Positions 24,001 to 39,000 of a stretch of 64,000 nucleotides of DNA are shown in pieces (position 1 is the stretch's first letter; every line of letters begins with the position of its first letter). The notes beneath the pieces were generated by a model. The model saw only the letters and a list, made by a program, of their open reading frames with translations. It searched no databases and had not been told where the DNA came from. The stretch is taken from assembly GCA_009741485.1 (NCBI GenBank), contig CM019237.1, forward strand, positions 46,546,982 to 46,610,981. The letters run 5' to 3'. Source of the DNA: Malurus cyaneus samueli (lineage: Eukaryota > Chordata > Aves > Passeriformes > Maluridae). The translations under genes were made by a program, and so were the position numbers.

Positions 24001-27000
24001 AGTCTGTACATTTTAGATTAAACTTGAACCTCTATCTGTAACTGAATAGTAATAGTGCATGTGTATGTATGTGTACCCAAAGAAGCTATGCTAGGGTGCT
24101 TGTGCTGTTGATAACTTCATATTTCTAGACTCTTGCATTTAAACCATAAATACTTCACGGCATTATTCTACTTATAAAATTCAATATTAAAACTGTATTG
24201 AAATGCATACTGTCACATAGTAATTCATACCTCAGATATCTTTAGAGAAACAGTGTGTAGTTTGTGAAATTGAAACTCAGTCTGTGAAAACAGTTTTGCT
24301 GAGAATATCTTGAGGTATTAGTAAACCAAGTCTGTATTGCCACAGTAACAGTAATGTCTTACTGACACAGCAAAACATAAGGTAATAGAAAGCTTAAGGT
24401 AATAGAGGCATAAGGTAATAGAAAGCTTATTTCCGTTCCTCTTGCCCTTGTGTTCAATTTTTCTCTGTTCTGCTTTATTTATTTCATGTAGTGAGTAGTG
24501 GGTATTAACAATCGGTCTGTTACCGAGAATGGGATGTTGTGCAGGGAAATGGCCCTGTTGTTAAGACCTCTGCTCCCAGTTTGACCAAGTTTTAAAGGAG
24601 CAATTAACTCATTCTAAGGAAAGAAAATCAGGGTAAAAAGCAAATGGCAAGCTGGTAGGGGGGCTGTTTGCACATGCCTGGTCAGAGAGAAGAATATGTG
24701 TGGATCATGGACTCAGGCACTTCGTTGGTTCTGAGTAGTTACATGAAAAATTTATAGAAAATTTTTAAATGGTTTTGCCCTATCCAGGATTTCTAATCAT
24801 GAAACATCATGACCCAATCAAAGATTTCTAATTATTTTGTATTCAGAATTAGGTGGGCCTAAATTTATAGGAATTACCTTTCTGCTTTACATAAAAATGT
24901 GTGATACATATGATAGCCTAAGAAGTTTTCAAAGTGTAAGCAATTAAATGTTCCAGGTCTCTGTTGGCTGAGTGTGAGCCCACCAGAAAGAAAAGTCAAA
25001 GCCCTCTGTCTCAGAGGGGCATGTGCTGATCTGATGTACCATGGGATTCTAGAGCAATACCATTTGGAAACTTGCGGTTGTCCTAAGGACTTCTTTAGTT
25101 TTTAATTCAAAATATTGTTGTTCTTGTAATTTGGCTCTTCTTTCAATTTTATGCACAAAGATCACAATTCTTATAAATTCTAACTCACAGGTATGTATGT
25201 GATTGCAAGGCTAGCTGCCCAAATAGGCCTGCTTTTTTTTATCTTTGAACCTATGGGCCACTGTATAAAACTAAAAGGTTTTTCTATTACAGTAAGTGCA
25301 ATGGAATGGTTCTGAAGTGCTGAAATTGTTCAGCAGACAAACAAAATTATATTATATTGTATGGAACAGCTGAATTTAGAAGGAACACAGAATTGGCACA
25401 GGTGAGTAAAATGTTGGCATCCTCAGTGGAAAACTGGCACTGGAAGAAGCAGATGGTTAAAGCAGATGTGATTGTTGTGTGTTATGAAGTTGCTACTGGT
25501 TTTGGGGAAACATCACAGTCTCCTCAGCATCCAGCTGTGGAAGTGAAATGAAGAAACCTGCTATGAGAAATATCAGGACCTGCCAAAAATAACTTCTCAT
25601 GCCTCATCTGTTGAGCGTTTCCCTCCATGACTTTTGACATGAAGGGTACAGTCTTAATAGGTGGTGATCCTCTCATGTTTGTCTCTTCCGAATGGTGCAG
25701 CACTTAGAGCATTTTTTCATTTGCTGTCTGGAGGAGAAGAAACAAATACAAAGCAACAGTCTTGGAAGAATTTAAAAAAACAACCTATATATAAAAGTGA
25801 TGGTCCTTGAATTGTTTCCCTCTCCTTGTGCTCCGTGTTGAGAGAGACTGGCTTCTGTTTCATTTGTTTGAAGGATATTGAAAGTAACTCAAAATTGGTT
25901 TTGTTGTTGCCATTCTCCTCTTTAATGATATTTTGGAGTCTTTCTTGCTGTGGAGTTTGAAAACCTCTTTCTGTGGGTCCTGTGTGTTTCACTGTGTTGT
26001 CTGCAGTTGTGACCAGGATAATACTTAGATCTGTCTCCAAGCTGAGAGGCATTTCTAGTGTGGCTGACTAACAGGGAATTTTGAAGGGTACTTCTTTCAC
26101 AGAGCATGAGTATCAGGAGACTAGTGTGTACATGCATGTGTGTAATGGCAGAATATGTTTTTGTGTTTGCTATGTAAATGTGACTTTAAAATAACACCAA
26201 TTTGTAATTCTAATGTTGACCCTTATCTAGAAAGTCAAGAGTGAGAGGTACTGCCATGTGACTGAAATCACTCAATGGCTGCTTTTTGTCATCTAGGAAT
26301 TTTGTATGACCTGAGTCAGATGAGACTTTGCAATGATTTCTGAGATAGGAAGTTTTGTGTTTGCAGTTACAGATAGGTTGTTTTAATGAGGCAGGTTACT
26401 TAGCTCTTCTCATTATTCTTGTTGGAAGGAAGAAAAAAGGGTAACCAGAAAATAAAGTAATTCAAGTCCTTTATTCCCCTCATATTGTTTTTGAACAGAG
26501 CATTTGGAAGTACAATAATTGCCAAGGAAAATACATTTATTAATAGTCTTATCTCAATATATTTTTAGTACTGAAATTATTAAGCTATATTATTTACAGA
26601 TTAAAGCTCATTATTCATGGGTAATTTATGCCTTATAAGCAATACAATTCAGCACTTCTGTCATAAGAAACATGTCTAGTATTATTTGCAAATATTGCTT
26701 GTGTTTTGTCAGGCTAGGTAAATGCATTTCGTAACCATCCCAGGAATGGAGTAAGGCAGTTGAACTCAGAAAATGCCTGCTTTGTTTCCAGCTGTAATTG
26801 GAAGCTGTTAAGAGGAAAAGCTTGCTGACCTTCTTCATCTTCTTCCACCATCTCCCCCAGTATCAGACTTCATGAGGATCCTGTAGTTCAGTTGGTCTCT
26901 TGAATGGAAAGGAAATGCTGGAATTGCACCTCCTGGGGCATTGCTTCAGGCAATGTTTCATCATTGAGGACAGATAAACCCCTTTGCCTTCGGAATAGCA

Positions 27001-30000
27001 GCACCTGGAGATTTTGGTGGGAAAAGTCATTAAGCATAATGCCAATAGTAGTATTTTCTGCTGCCTAATCTGACAAAATTAGGCAGACTCAGTCCATGAG
27101 CAGAAACAATTTTTCGTGGCAGATTGAAAGTGTGGTTATATAGCCTATTCTTAGCTTGTGGTAGATACAATGCTACAGCTATTGGTTTGAGAATAGAGAA
27201 CCCGTGGGCTCTATCATGTTGCCTCACAAGCATGTGAGCCATTTGACACAGTCACACAGACTGTTGTATTGTATCAGCAAATCCTAGTGCCTTTGAAATA
27301 GAAGAAATTTAAATGTACTCTTTTAAATAGTTCTATTTTTCACCACGTTGATATCCTACTGAGGTTTCAAGTTTTCATCCAGTATTTTATATACCTCATG
27401 CTGCTGTGTGTGTATGTGTATTTCTAATTTGGCATTAAATTCTATGACTAAATATAATTAATGTTGTAAATAAAACTTTTTCATTTCAAGATGTTAAAGA
27501 AATATGTAGAAAGGTACTGTTTATGACAATAAGTTGAGGGGTTTGAGATTTTTGTTCTCCTTTTGAAAAATTAAAGAAGAGTGAAATAGGTTCAATTCCA
27601 CTTTATATAGTTTGGAATAAATACTTCAATAGTTAGAGTCAAAGAGCATTTGTTATTCCAGGTGATGGAAAAATTAGAAGATAGCTCATATTTTTGTTTG
27701 TGTATTTATAAATAGAGTTAATGAGATGAAAAAAATTAAAGGGACAAATCAATTCCATTGTACCCCGTCTTTCCAGGTCAAAATTTATCTAAGAACCTAA
27801 GATGATTTTTTTCACCCCCAGACCATTGCTTTAAGTTAAATTGTCACTGGCATCTACAATAGCTTTGATTGCTTTATATGTATTTACTTAAGATGTGTTT
27901 ATCTTTAGATTCACCAAAAATCTGTCACCTGACAAGATCAACCTGAGCACGTTGAAGGGGGAAGGTCAGCTGACCAACTTGGAGCTGGATCAAGAGGTAC
28001 TTCAGAACATGCTGGATCTTCCAACATGGCTGGCTATAAACAAGGTGTTTTGTAATAAAGCATCCATTAGGGTGAGTATTTTATTGTGCCGGAATGGTAA
28101 TTAACCAAATCTTTCTTCATTTCCTTCTTTCTCTAAACTTCCAAGCAACTTTGTATTAATAGGAAATTGTGATAAGTGCTTGATTACATTTTAAAGGACA
28201 ACAGAGATGTTATCAGCAGTAATTTCTTCCTAATTTTTGTTTCTCATTTGATAACATACATCTGGAAATGACAAAACTAAGAGCGATTTTTAATTTTTTT
28301 TTTCTGAGTAGAATTTATTCCTGCATGTTTTGAAAATGAGCTAGAAGTAAAGGTTTGTATTTGTCCATGGTGGTTAGCCTACCATAATTATTGTTCTCTT
28401 TTCTGTGTGTTCTCTCTTAAGTCCTGTTCGTTTATTACTTTCTCTCTTGTTCTATTCTTATTTCCAAAAACACCTTGACTGATTCTGTTCTCTGTGGGAA
28501 ATGTGGAAACATAGTAAATCTAGTAGATATTGCTTTTTTTGTCCAGCGTGGTTGCTAATAATTGAAACAATGTATATCATCTGTTCCACATTATTCTAGT
28601 ATGGGATTAGGAAATGAAGGCAGGCTCTTTTTTGACTTAAGTTACAATGTGGTCAAACATTGGCAACTCTTCAGTCTTTTAGTGGGGTTTGTGGGTTTCT
28701 GTGTTGTGTTTTGGCTGCCCTTGTTTCTCTCGATTGTCCTGATTTTTTCTGAATGCAGTGAACTTGGTGTTTTGTTACAGGCATCCAATCAGTTGTAGGG
28801 CAACAAAGCAAATGTAGATTCTTTTTTTCCTTTTAAAGGAAAGGATGTGTAAGGCAGGGATGCTTTTTCTGATGCTTGACAACTCACTATTAAAGAGACA
28901 GTTTCTGCTTTGCTCTTCTTTTTCTGCTCAGTGATAAGTAGATTATGAAGTCCAGAGATTTTAGCACCTAGTGTGTACATAAAGCAGATAAATTTAAAGT
29001 TTTGAAAGTAATATTATGCTGAATTCAGAAGTTAGAACTACAATTTGTATACCTAAAACATATTCTATGTGATTTATTTTACAGTATCTTTAATACTTAA
29101 CTTGCTTTAGAATACTGTGTTCTCTTGCAGATACCATGGACAAAATTGAAAACACATCCCATCTCTTTGGTGAGTTCTGAAATAAATTCTGAAATATACT
29201 ATGTGTAGCAGGATCTATATCAAATATTTATATAGTTCTCTTGATGTGATTCTAGAAATAACTGGAACATTAACAGGCCTTTACTACGTATCCTCTGTGT
29301 AGCAGCAGATCAAGGCAAAATGCCTTAATGTTTTCCTTGGTAGGTTTGTTTACTTAATCTGTGGTTTCAAAAGTGTAATCACCATAATGTTTGACTATTA
29401 GCTAATTTCTGTCAAGTTTTTAGTCATTACATGTTAATTTGAATTTACCTGAAGGGTAGTTATTTGTCAAGCTTTTGTCAACCCTTTTAACAAGTTCCTG
29501 CCTCTCTTTTGGAGCTATCTTTTCTAGGAACTTTTCAATTCTACGTCTTGGCTATAGTAGGTTTGGCACAGATAGCATTTACAGGGTCTTTGTAACCGTG
29601 TAGGATTCAGCCTGGATATAAATAGGAGGTAAAATGTGTAAATAGCACTCATTAGAAGTAATATTAATTCTTGCATTTGTTTTCCTTTGTTCTTTATTTT
29701 TAAATAGACTACTTCTGGTAGCATCAGAAGTAATTTATTTGATGATGAATAAACTTAGTTAATTGCTTTTGCTTAAGAGTGAATATTCCTTTAGCTGCCA
29801 CGTTTCGTAGCCTTGCATGAATGTGCTTGTAATTCCTTTATTCTGAATCAGACTTGGGAAAGACACGTTGTTTTAAATAATTGATGCATTTGCTAGTGAC
29901 CCAGTTATAATGTACCAATGTCTGTACTGCTTCTTCCTCACACCCAGAACTTAAAGTCTGGTAATGCCGAGCTGGGATGATTCAGCCTCTTGGTGTGAGA

Positions 30001-33000
30001 TGCAACTGCCAAGTTAGGAAATCGGTTTAAGCTGTGCTATTCTTAAACGTGACATACTTTGACCTATGGTAGCAAGATGCTGTTTGCTTTGCTCCTGTTG
30101 GACTTACACTAGCAATCTTTGAGGCTAAAATAACTTCCAATGTAACCTTTTTTATATAAAGATTTCCTTGAACAAGTGCATTAAATAGGTTGCAAAAGTT
30201 CATTATTCAATGGTAGATTGTACTAACAGCCTTTTTTATTTCTGAAGTGTAGTGAACCCAGTGGCCCAAATGACAAACCTTCGCTCTTCATTACATCACT
30301 GAAGTTCCAGTATTTTGGCAGGGACAGGGAAGGAGGGATATTTTTGCAACTGAGAGTTTAATTAAGTTGGAATAGCATCCTCTGTTTGCGCAGTCACTTG
30401 GTAACTAGAACCCACCTGTCGAGCCAAAGGGCCTTTCACTGGCCTGAGTTGCCCTTTGTGAGAATCACTCTGTTAGCATAGTGGCATGTACTGTTATCTC
30501 TGCTCATAACCTATTTCTGGTTTTATGTGATAAACAAGATAGTTTTGACAAGTGATTTGGGTCCCAAGGATGATGTGCAGCAGTTTTTACTCTGTCCGAA
30601 TAGAGTAGTTACCAGTGAGAAAAGACACAGATCTGCATCCAGGCATTCTTCACTATCTCTTATTTGTATTTTGCAAACTCCATGTATCACTGTCCTACTG
30701 TTCTTTGCACTAATCATGTAGTAAAGGCAATTCTTAAAAGAGTGGTGAAACTTCCAAAAATGTTAGGATAACTGGGAGAAATCTTGGCTTCCCCCCACTA
30801 TCCGCAAACTAAGGGATTGGGTTTTTCTTGGTTTTTTTCCTCCATTGTTTTTGTTTTTCAAGGCAAGATAGTCATTAAGGCAGATTTAAAAATATCCAAA
30901 TTTACTGTTAACAGCTATTGCCTCCCTTTAAGCATCAAAATACAGCGAAGTATTTCTAAATCCAGACTAGACTGGAATTTTTTCATTATAATCAGGTTTT
31001 CGTGGATAAGAGTAGCACAGATAAATGTAGAGCAAGTGGAATTATGACGATAGACATGATTAACACAGTATGATAATAGTCTAGTAGCTAGAGCAGGTTG
31101 AACTGTGAAAAATCTAAATTCTACAAGGGATTTTTTTGGTGGTTTTCTGACCTAAGAGTATAAATGTAAGAATTCAGAAAGGGGTAGAAAGTTAGAATTA
31201 GACAGGGACATAATCTTAACTGCCGTGCTTTGAATCAGCTTGCATTAAATATTAAGTATTTCATTGAAAGAACAGCCATATCCAAAGAAAACTCAGATAA
31301 CTGCGCCTTAAAACATGCCCATTTTGAAATGCAATTTTTGAAAATGCATTTGTTGGATAAATAAAATTCAAGGATTAAGAATTCTGTAACGCAGTCTTTG
31401 ACTGGGGATGTCTCTTAGAACTCCCAAAATTTAAAAAAATGTGAAAAAAGTTTTAAAAATTGGAAAAATTGACATGGCAAAAAATGTTTTATGTATATTT
31501 CAGAAAAAGTTCACAAGTGACCTTTCTTGTTTGGATTCTTGTTCTTCGTATGTTGTGTATTTACTCAGTTACCTCTTAGGTCTCCAACTTTTTTGTTTTG
31601 TTTTGTTTTTCAAGTCCTTGGATAAAGTTGTAATGGAAATGAGCACATGTGAAGAGCCCCGTGCCCCTAATGGACCCTCTCCTATAGCAACTGCATCTGG
31701 ACAGAGGTCAGTGATGGTACTTATATGTAATCAATCGAAAAAGGTTTTGAATTGCTGTAGAACAGATCAACTGTAGATTTCCAGAAGTTCATAGGATTGC
31801 AGCTTGCCATTCCAATCTCTCCAATTTTTTTTTAATTGCTTGTGCGTGATGTAGTCTAGTGATAATTGAACTATTCAGACCCAAGACTGGAGAGAACATG
31901 TGAGCTAGGTATGGAGCTTGCAAGGTATGTTTCATGTTGTTGCAGCTACTATGTCAAATATTTACTGAGTTTTATTGACATTAAGTTTTTTAAAAATTAA
32001 TGATATCTTGCCTTCATTCTTTTTCAAAAATATGTATAATGTTCTTGTGGGTTTAAAATTTTTTAATGTTTGTTTTGTCTAAAGAATTTTAAGTGTTAGT
32101 CCAGTGTTTTAAGGTTTTATTTCCTTGATTGTATCAGCCAATTCTTACCGAGAGATTTCATGCACACTTTGAGTGAGATTTAAGCAATTTGGTGGGACAA
32201 TACAGCTTTATGTCAGTGATTTTCATCTTTCCACACCCTCAGTCATTTCCTTTACATGGACCCAAAACATTTTTCAGTGGTCACAGGGACCTATATACAG
32301 AGAAATAAATTCGATGATACAATTGCTTTTCTTGTTTTAACATCTGTGTGATGTGTAGAAGTAGTCCATGCGCCTCTGTATCTCCTAAGGTACAGCTTGA
32401 AAACAATTGCTGTAGAGATTTCATGTAGAATGAAATTTGTGAAGAGGAAAAGGACTAACAAACAACACAAACTGTTTTTTCTTTAAACAAGCAGAAGAAA
32501 ACCCAAGAATATAAAAGGGCAAAAAATTTTAGATGTTATAATAGTATTTAGTATTCAATTTTCCATTCACTAATCTAAAATACTCAGAACGTAAAAGATT
32601 TTTGTTAAAAAGTTATTTGCAACTGCTTTATCTTTTTTAATACTGGAATGCATGTTGATTTGTTGTAGAAGTGTAACCACCATTTAGGAAGCCTTTCTTT
32701 ATAGAATGAAATAAAGCAAATGCTTCATACTGTTTTTAATGGACAAAATAATTTGGCATATAGAGAGAAATACTGACCAGACGGGAATTGTCAAAGAGTT
32801 GATTTGATATTAATTACTCCCTATGTATGCATGAAGAAAAGTAGATTTCTGCATAATGATGTAGACTGCTATTTTTATGTATGTATCGTAACATATAATA
32901 CATCCATCCACGTAATTTAACATGGAATGATTGTATTAAATGTTGTACTTTGTATAGATTGACCTTGGTCAAATATATGTTCTTTAACTAATGTAGAGAT

Positions 33001-36000
33001 TAGGATCACAGAGTGGAAATTACTGTAAACTACATCAAGTATACTGAGCAAAAGTTGCTAAATGTAGAATATATTAGTAAATTCATTTATTTTAACATCT
33101 GTTTCATGATTTATTTAATCTGTTTAATTTTGTGCCCTTTCACTCGGTTTATATTTAATATGTTGGCATTTCACTTTTTAGTGAATATGGCTTTGCTGAA
33201 AAAGTAGTAGAAGGCATTTCAGTTTCTGTGAACTCCATTATAATAAGGATTGGTGCAAAAGCCTTTAATGCTTCGTTTGAACTTTCCCAGCTGAGAATAT
33301 ATAGTGTAAATGCAAACTGGGAACATGCTGACCTTAGATTTACCAGAATACAAGAAGCTCAACGTGGAGAGGTAAATAATACCTTTTGCTAACTTTTTTC
33401 CCTTGTTTTTGTGGTAAAGGAGGAAGTTGAATTGCAACCTTTTACAGAATCGACAACATGCTGTTACTGGGAGTGGAGACTGTGCTCTGTAATTTCAGTT
33501 GTCCTCTAGGAACACAAATTTGTAAAAATGGTGAATGTGAGTCAGATCAAATGGCCAAAGTAGACTCAGGCAAGAACAAAGACCAGAGCAAGCATTATTT
33601 CCCTCTTATGTTCTCCAAGCGTGTGACTATTTTAAAATGCAAACTGAGCATGATTTGAAGAGTACTGAAAGAACAAAGAATGGTATATTCAATGTGGAGG
33701 GATAAGAGGTGCTGTTTTTGTTGTTGTTATTATTAGTAATAATAATAACAACAAGAATAATATTTTCAAAGTTTTAAATGGTTATTTATTTGCTTGTAAG
33801 GGCTTGCCTGATAAGAATTTTGTTTTCTAAAGCAATTTTAAATGAATATAAGTTCTTGTACAAAAACTAAATACTTTCCTTGGAATGTCTAAATCATATG
33901 TATATATAAAAAAGTAACAGTAAAGTGTATTGGTTTCTACTGTCTGGGAGAAGTTCACATGGAAGTGCTAGTTTAATGTCCACCATACTTTCTCCCAGGT
34001 AACCAAAGCAAAATGTATACTGAGTGCAAGATGGATTCTAAATATTGTATTCAAGTAGACTAATTTTAGCCATACATCTGGCCTTGGATAAATAGGTGTT
34101 TAACTTTTGCCCATAAATGCCTATTTAGAGAGGATCATTCTGAAACAAATAGAACTTACTCAGATTTAAGGAGTCTGGTAGTTGATTTTTATGTATGGAA
34201 AGAAACCCAAGAGAATATCAATTAAAAATACCACAAAAGTAAGAAGTTGAAAACTGTTTTTCTGTCAGTAAACCTTTTCTGCAGCTTATCTGTATGCTAA
34301 TCCTCCCATGTTAATGAAGTCTAAATGGGAAAAATTAGAGTTTGACTAGATGGAATGGCAGATTTTTTGATTTTGTGTTTTTTTAAGGAAGAATTTTATT
34401 CTGAACAGTTGACCTGTGCACAACAGCTTTCATTGGTGGAGTATTTCTTTTAGTGGAATGAATATCAGAAACAAATTTCTAGAAATTAAAGTGAATGATT
34501 TGTTAGCAGTAAATTGCATGAAAAGGTGAAAAACCAAAACTGGTGCTGTACTTTAAAGGTAACATTCTGAATGATACTTTTAGGCCACAATCACTTAGCT
34601 TTGTGCTGTAGCTACATTCTTAATGTAATAAGGAATCTCCTTAGAATTCTTCTAGAAGCTTTTGATCACATCTCTCCTGTATGAGGAGGACAGATATTCT
34701 GCTTTTCTGTAGATACTGTTTTAGGATATTTTGCACTGCACCTTTCCATCTTGCTCACTTGATTGTGTGTTACCTCACTTCCAGACACACTGGGTATGTT
34801 TAACTTAAGTCTCTGTGTAGGTTCTCAGGACATATTGCTGTAAGGTTTTCAAATGGACAAGAAGAGAATGACGATGAAGAATAAGACAAATACCAAACAA
34901 ATTCTTCCTTCTTGCTCTTTACTCATGGCTGAGCTTTGTTTCTTCAGGGAGTAGTCATAGAATCATGGAATCATTAAAGTTGGAAAAGACCTCCAAGATC
35001 ATTGAGTCCGACATTTGGCTAAATGCTATCATGCCCACTAAACCATAGCACTAAGTGCTGTGTCCAGTCATTTCTTAACCATCTCCAGGGACAGTGACTC
35101 CACCACTTCCCTAGATAGCCCATTCCAATGCTAAGCCAAGTTTTTAGTGAAAAAATTCTTCCTGATGTCCCAACCTTTAATCCTCCTGGGTGCAGCTTGA
35201 GGCCATTTCCTCTTGTCCTGTTGCTACTCTTGTCTCTTGCCTGGGAGAAGACACCATCTTGCTGCAATCTCCTTTCAGATGATTATGGAGAGCAATAAGG
35301 TCACTTCTGAGCCTCCTTTTCTTCAGGCTAAACACACCCATCTCCCTCAGATGCTTCTCATAAGACTTGTGCTTCAGACCCTTCTTCTCTGGACAGTCTC
35401 CAGCCACCTCCATGTCTGCCTTGAAGTGGGGGAGCCCAGAGCTGTACAGTCACTGCCCCCAGCCTGTGATGCTGCCTGGAGTTGTTGTGACCCAAATGCA
35501 GGACCTGGCACTTGGCCTTGTTGAAAATCATAAAATTGCCTTTGGTCCATCAATCCAAACTGCCTGGATCCCTCTTCAGTGCCTTCCTACCCTGCGGCAA
35601 ATCAATGGTCTCCCAGCTTAGTGTTGTCTGTGAACTTATGAAGGGAACTTCATCCCATCATCTAAATCATACAGGAAGGAGTTTAAGTTAAACCAGAATT
35701 GCTGTTTTTTCCTGTTGATGTCGTGCTCATTTGATGTTGTTGCTGGACAGTCACTCATTTTTACATGTTTGATTTTCAGCTGTCCAGCTGTACTAGATGC
35801 TCTTGTATCATTATTCTAACATTTGCTTGCTGTGTCTTGTAGAAATGCATGTAGTAGATTCAAAGCTTGTGGGCATGCAGTGTGCTCAATGTTTAGCTTT
35901 CTTTTCATTGAAATAAAACATTCAAAAAAAAACCTCTCCTATCTTGTAGCTCTGCTTCCCTCCCTGCTCTTTTTTTAGACTAAACTACACAATCATTGTT

Positions 36001-39000
36001 TTCCTCTCCCAAAAGCAACCTAGTATGCAATAGTTGTGAGCTTTATTTTCTTCTGAATATTTTAAATGCTGCTTGTCACCTTGGCCTGCTTGGAAGTAGC
36101 TTAATGTTTCTGTGACATTTTGGAGGTAGAAAAAAGGGTGAGGGCTTTACGAACCGTCACCTGTAAGTGGAATAACAAATGAGTTGTATTTGTCCTGTTC
36201 CTATGGCTTACATGAGTTTGCTTGTGCAAATGTACAGATGTGTACATACACATGCACAGGGTTAGGTGCAAGTAAACTGTCATATTGCCTCAAGGTGTTC
36301 TTATCTTTTTTTTTTGTCTTCAAAGGTTTTGACCTTTAAAGAAATCAACTGGCAGATGATCAGAATAGAAGCAGATGCAATCCAGAGTTCTAAGCATGAA
36401 ATCATGAGTGCTCCAGTTCGACTGATTACTAACCAATCAAAAATTAGGGTCACGCTTAAAAGAAGGGTAAATTTGAAAAGTTTAAAATCCTATTTTATTT
36501 TTTAATTTTTAACTCATGCTCTTAATGCATGCATGCACATAGTAAAGATTTTCAATTAAGGCCATATTGAATGTAGAATTCCCTGAACTAAATTTATAAT
36601 ACCATGTATTATGAATTTAAAATTTTATATCTAAAGTATAAATTTAAGTTAAGACTGTAGAGTTTACAAGATATACTACAGGCAGATTTTGAAAATGAAG
36701 ACCTTATACAGGTCTCATTAATAAAATGGTTTGATCTATAGAGCTTTGTTTATCATGATGCCTGTTTTTTTTGTCTTTCTAGATTCAGGTAATATTTGCA
36801 TTACTTATATTTAGACAAATGCAACAGTTTAATATCTCATGCATGCCAAACACAAGAATGAGGTATAAATATACTGTGTCTTAGGCTCTTCTTAGTTAAT
36901 GAGAGGAATAAAATTTAAAATAAAAAATGTTATTGCTTTTTGTGTGCAGCCTTTTTTAAACCCATATATTTAATATAAGAAATGTAAGTACTTTGTTCAA
37001 CTTCCTTAAATTTTTATTTTACAGTTAAAAGATTGTAATGTAGTGGCATCCAAACTGGTTCTGATTCTGGATGATTTGCTGTGGGTTTTGACTGATTCCC
37101 AATTGAAAGCCATGGTGCAGTATGCCAAATCTCTTAGTGAAGCTATAGAGAAATCAGCAGAACAGAGGAAAAGCTTGGCTTCTGAAACAGCCCAGGTATG
37201 AGAATTGATTGTCTTGCTGTATCATTGGCAGGTGTTCTACAATATAACACAGTGTGGTTAGTTTAATTATTTTAGAGAACGTTCAGTTACTCATTTTCAT
37301 TCAGCTGTATAGCTTAAATTACACTGGGAATGAATCGTAATATAAAAGTCTTTATCTTCCAAGATTTTGTGTATTGATGTTAATTGCAGAAAATAAAAAA
37401 AGTTTTGTTTCTTGATGTACACTGTGTTTAGGTGTCTGTCTTACGTAATTCTTTATGAACTTTTAAGTACATTTGTTCTCCAAATATTTTCTGGTTATGA
37501 ATTTAAATGATTAAGACAAGCTAAGGTAACCTTAATGTGTAGGTAGATATGCTTACTATAATTATTTAAGATGCTTGTCCAGTTTGTTCTCCTGTTACTG
37601 AAAAATTAGTTTTTTTGAAGAGCTTACGTTCATGCGGCTCATCAGAATATATGGTAAAAAAATTGGTACTTTCAACATATTTCTGCTGGCATATTTGTGC
37701 TGTTGATGTTGCATGTAAATTTTGGTGGTCTTCAGCACATAGAGCAGGCTAGACCAGCTGGGCTTTGTGAGTGGCACCTCTTCTTGTCTGTGTAGAAGCA
37801 TGAGAAGTACAATGATAAAAGGGAAGTGCTATAAAATAAAACATGGTTTATTACTGAGTACAGTCAGTTGTAGCGAATCTCTTAGAGTGAAACTAGTGTA
37901 GTGTAATGGAGAATTCACTTCTTGTGCTGGTCCTGATGCCTTACAATGTGGTTTCATGGTTCAGCATCAACAATCTAATGGTTACGTGTCCTTGAGGAGG
38001 AAGATTCCAATTCTTCAGTGCCCTCCCTGTATTTGCATCGCACCTATTCTGTGATGCTGGCACTGACTCATGTTTGACCTTATTGTGATGTAGCTTGAGG
38101 GACTGAATTAGCAAGAAAGGAGACCTTTGTTGGTTTAGTTCCCTGAATGACTTGCAACAAAAGTTAGAAAAATGCCAGTGCTGCAAGTGACAGGGGTGTA
38201 AGGAAGTGTGGGGAATGGGGAGAACATGGGATGGATTGGCATTGCAGTGCAGCAACACACATCCATTAGCTCAACTTAGCTTATTCTGAAACAGTACAGT
38301 TAAATCTCAGTAATGATCCAAGGCAGAATGCATGTTGTGCAGATTTTTCCAGGTTTCAAAGGCCTGTTTTTTGTAAGTAAACAGATACGTATGTTTGAAA
38401 CAAACAATAAACATTGTAAGTGTATGTGACTAAATATTTTTTCAGAGCTCTACCCCTGCGCCCAGCTCCCAACAGGTGAAAGCACACCAGACAACAGCAG
38501 CACCTGATCAAAATGATGCAATAGTAAAATTGTTCAATGATTTTGATGTTAAGGAAACTTCTTATCACTTAGTAATTTCCCATTTGGACCTACATATATG
38601 TGATGATATCCATTCTAAAGAAAAAGGTAATTTCTTTGTAAGTAATATGTCTGTGAATCATAACCATCTTTAGGAGACATTTGACTAATACAATAATGAG
38701 GCAATAGTAATAATACAGTAAAATCAAGAGGCTTCAGTTTAGAGGAACAGTCAGAATTGTCTCCAGTGTCTGTGGACACATGTAAAATTATTTAGATGGC
38801 TCTGTCAGGACAACATTTCATTATTAAATTAATTATTTTAGAATAAGTGCAAAAACTAAGACTGCTAGTAGCTTCTGTGTTTTTCCCTGTCTTCTAGGAA
38901 CTGATTCTATCAGTCTGATTGTTACTGCTGGGTTTTTTTCCTTTTGTGAGTTAACTGGGTTATGAAGAATGCGGTTGCAACATTTTTGTGGCTTGAAGGG

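Larger units (their letters stand above)
12080..27908 (+). other. BLTP3B: BLTP3B intron 1
   Basis: 15.8 kb intron. The first 600 bases are CpG island; the rest is AT-rich. It holds a small CR1 scrap (14225-14276), a TTAAC-rich run (15713-15765), an AAT run near 17318 and a 33-bp tandem duplication (24376-24429). I recognise no additional exon, RNA gene or intact mobile element. The short ORFs in it (for example 15185-15481, 23434-23829, 25717-26052) have no domain or splice support. Confidence 0.85.

Noticed and set aside
35213..35621. Plus-strand frames of 84-103 codons in intron 5
   Set aside because: Shadow frames on the reverse strand of an antisense CR1 fragment.
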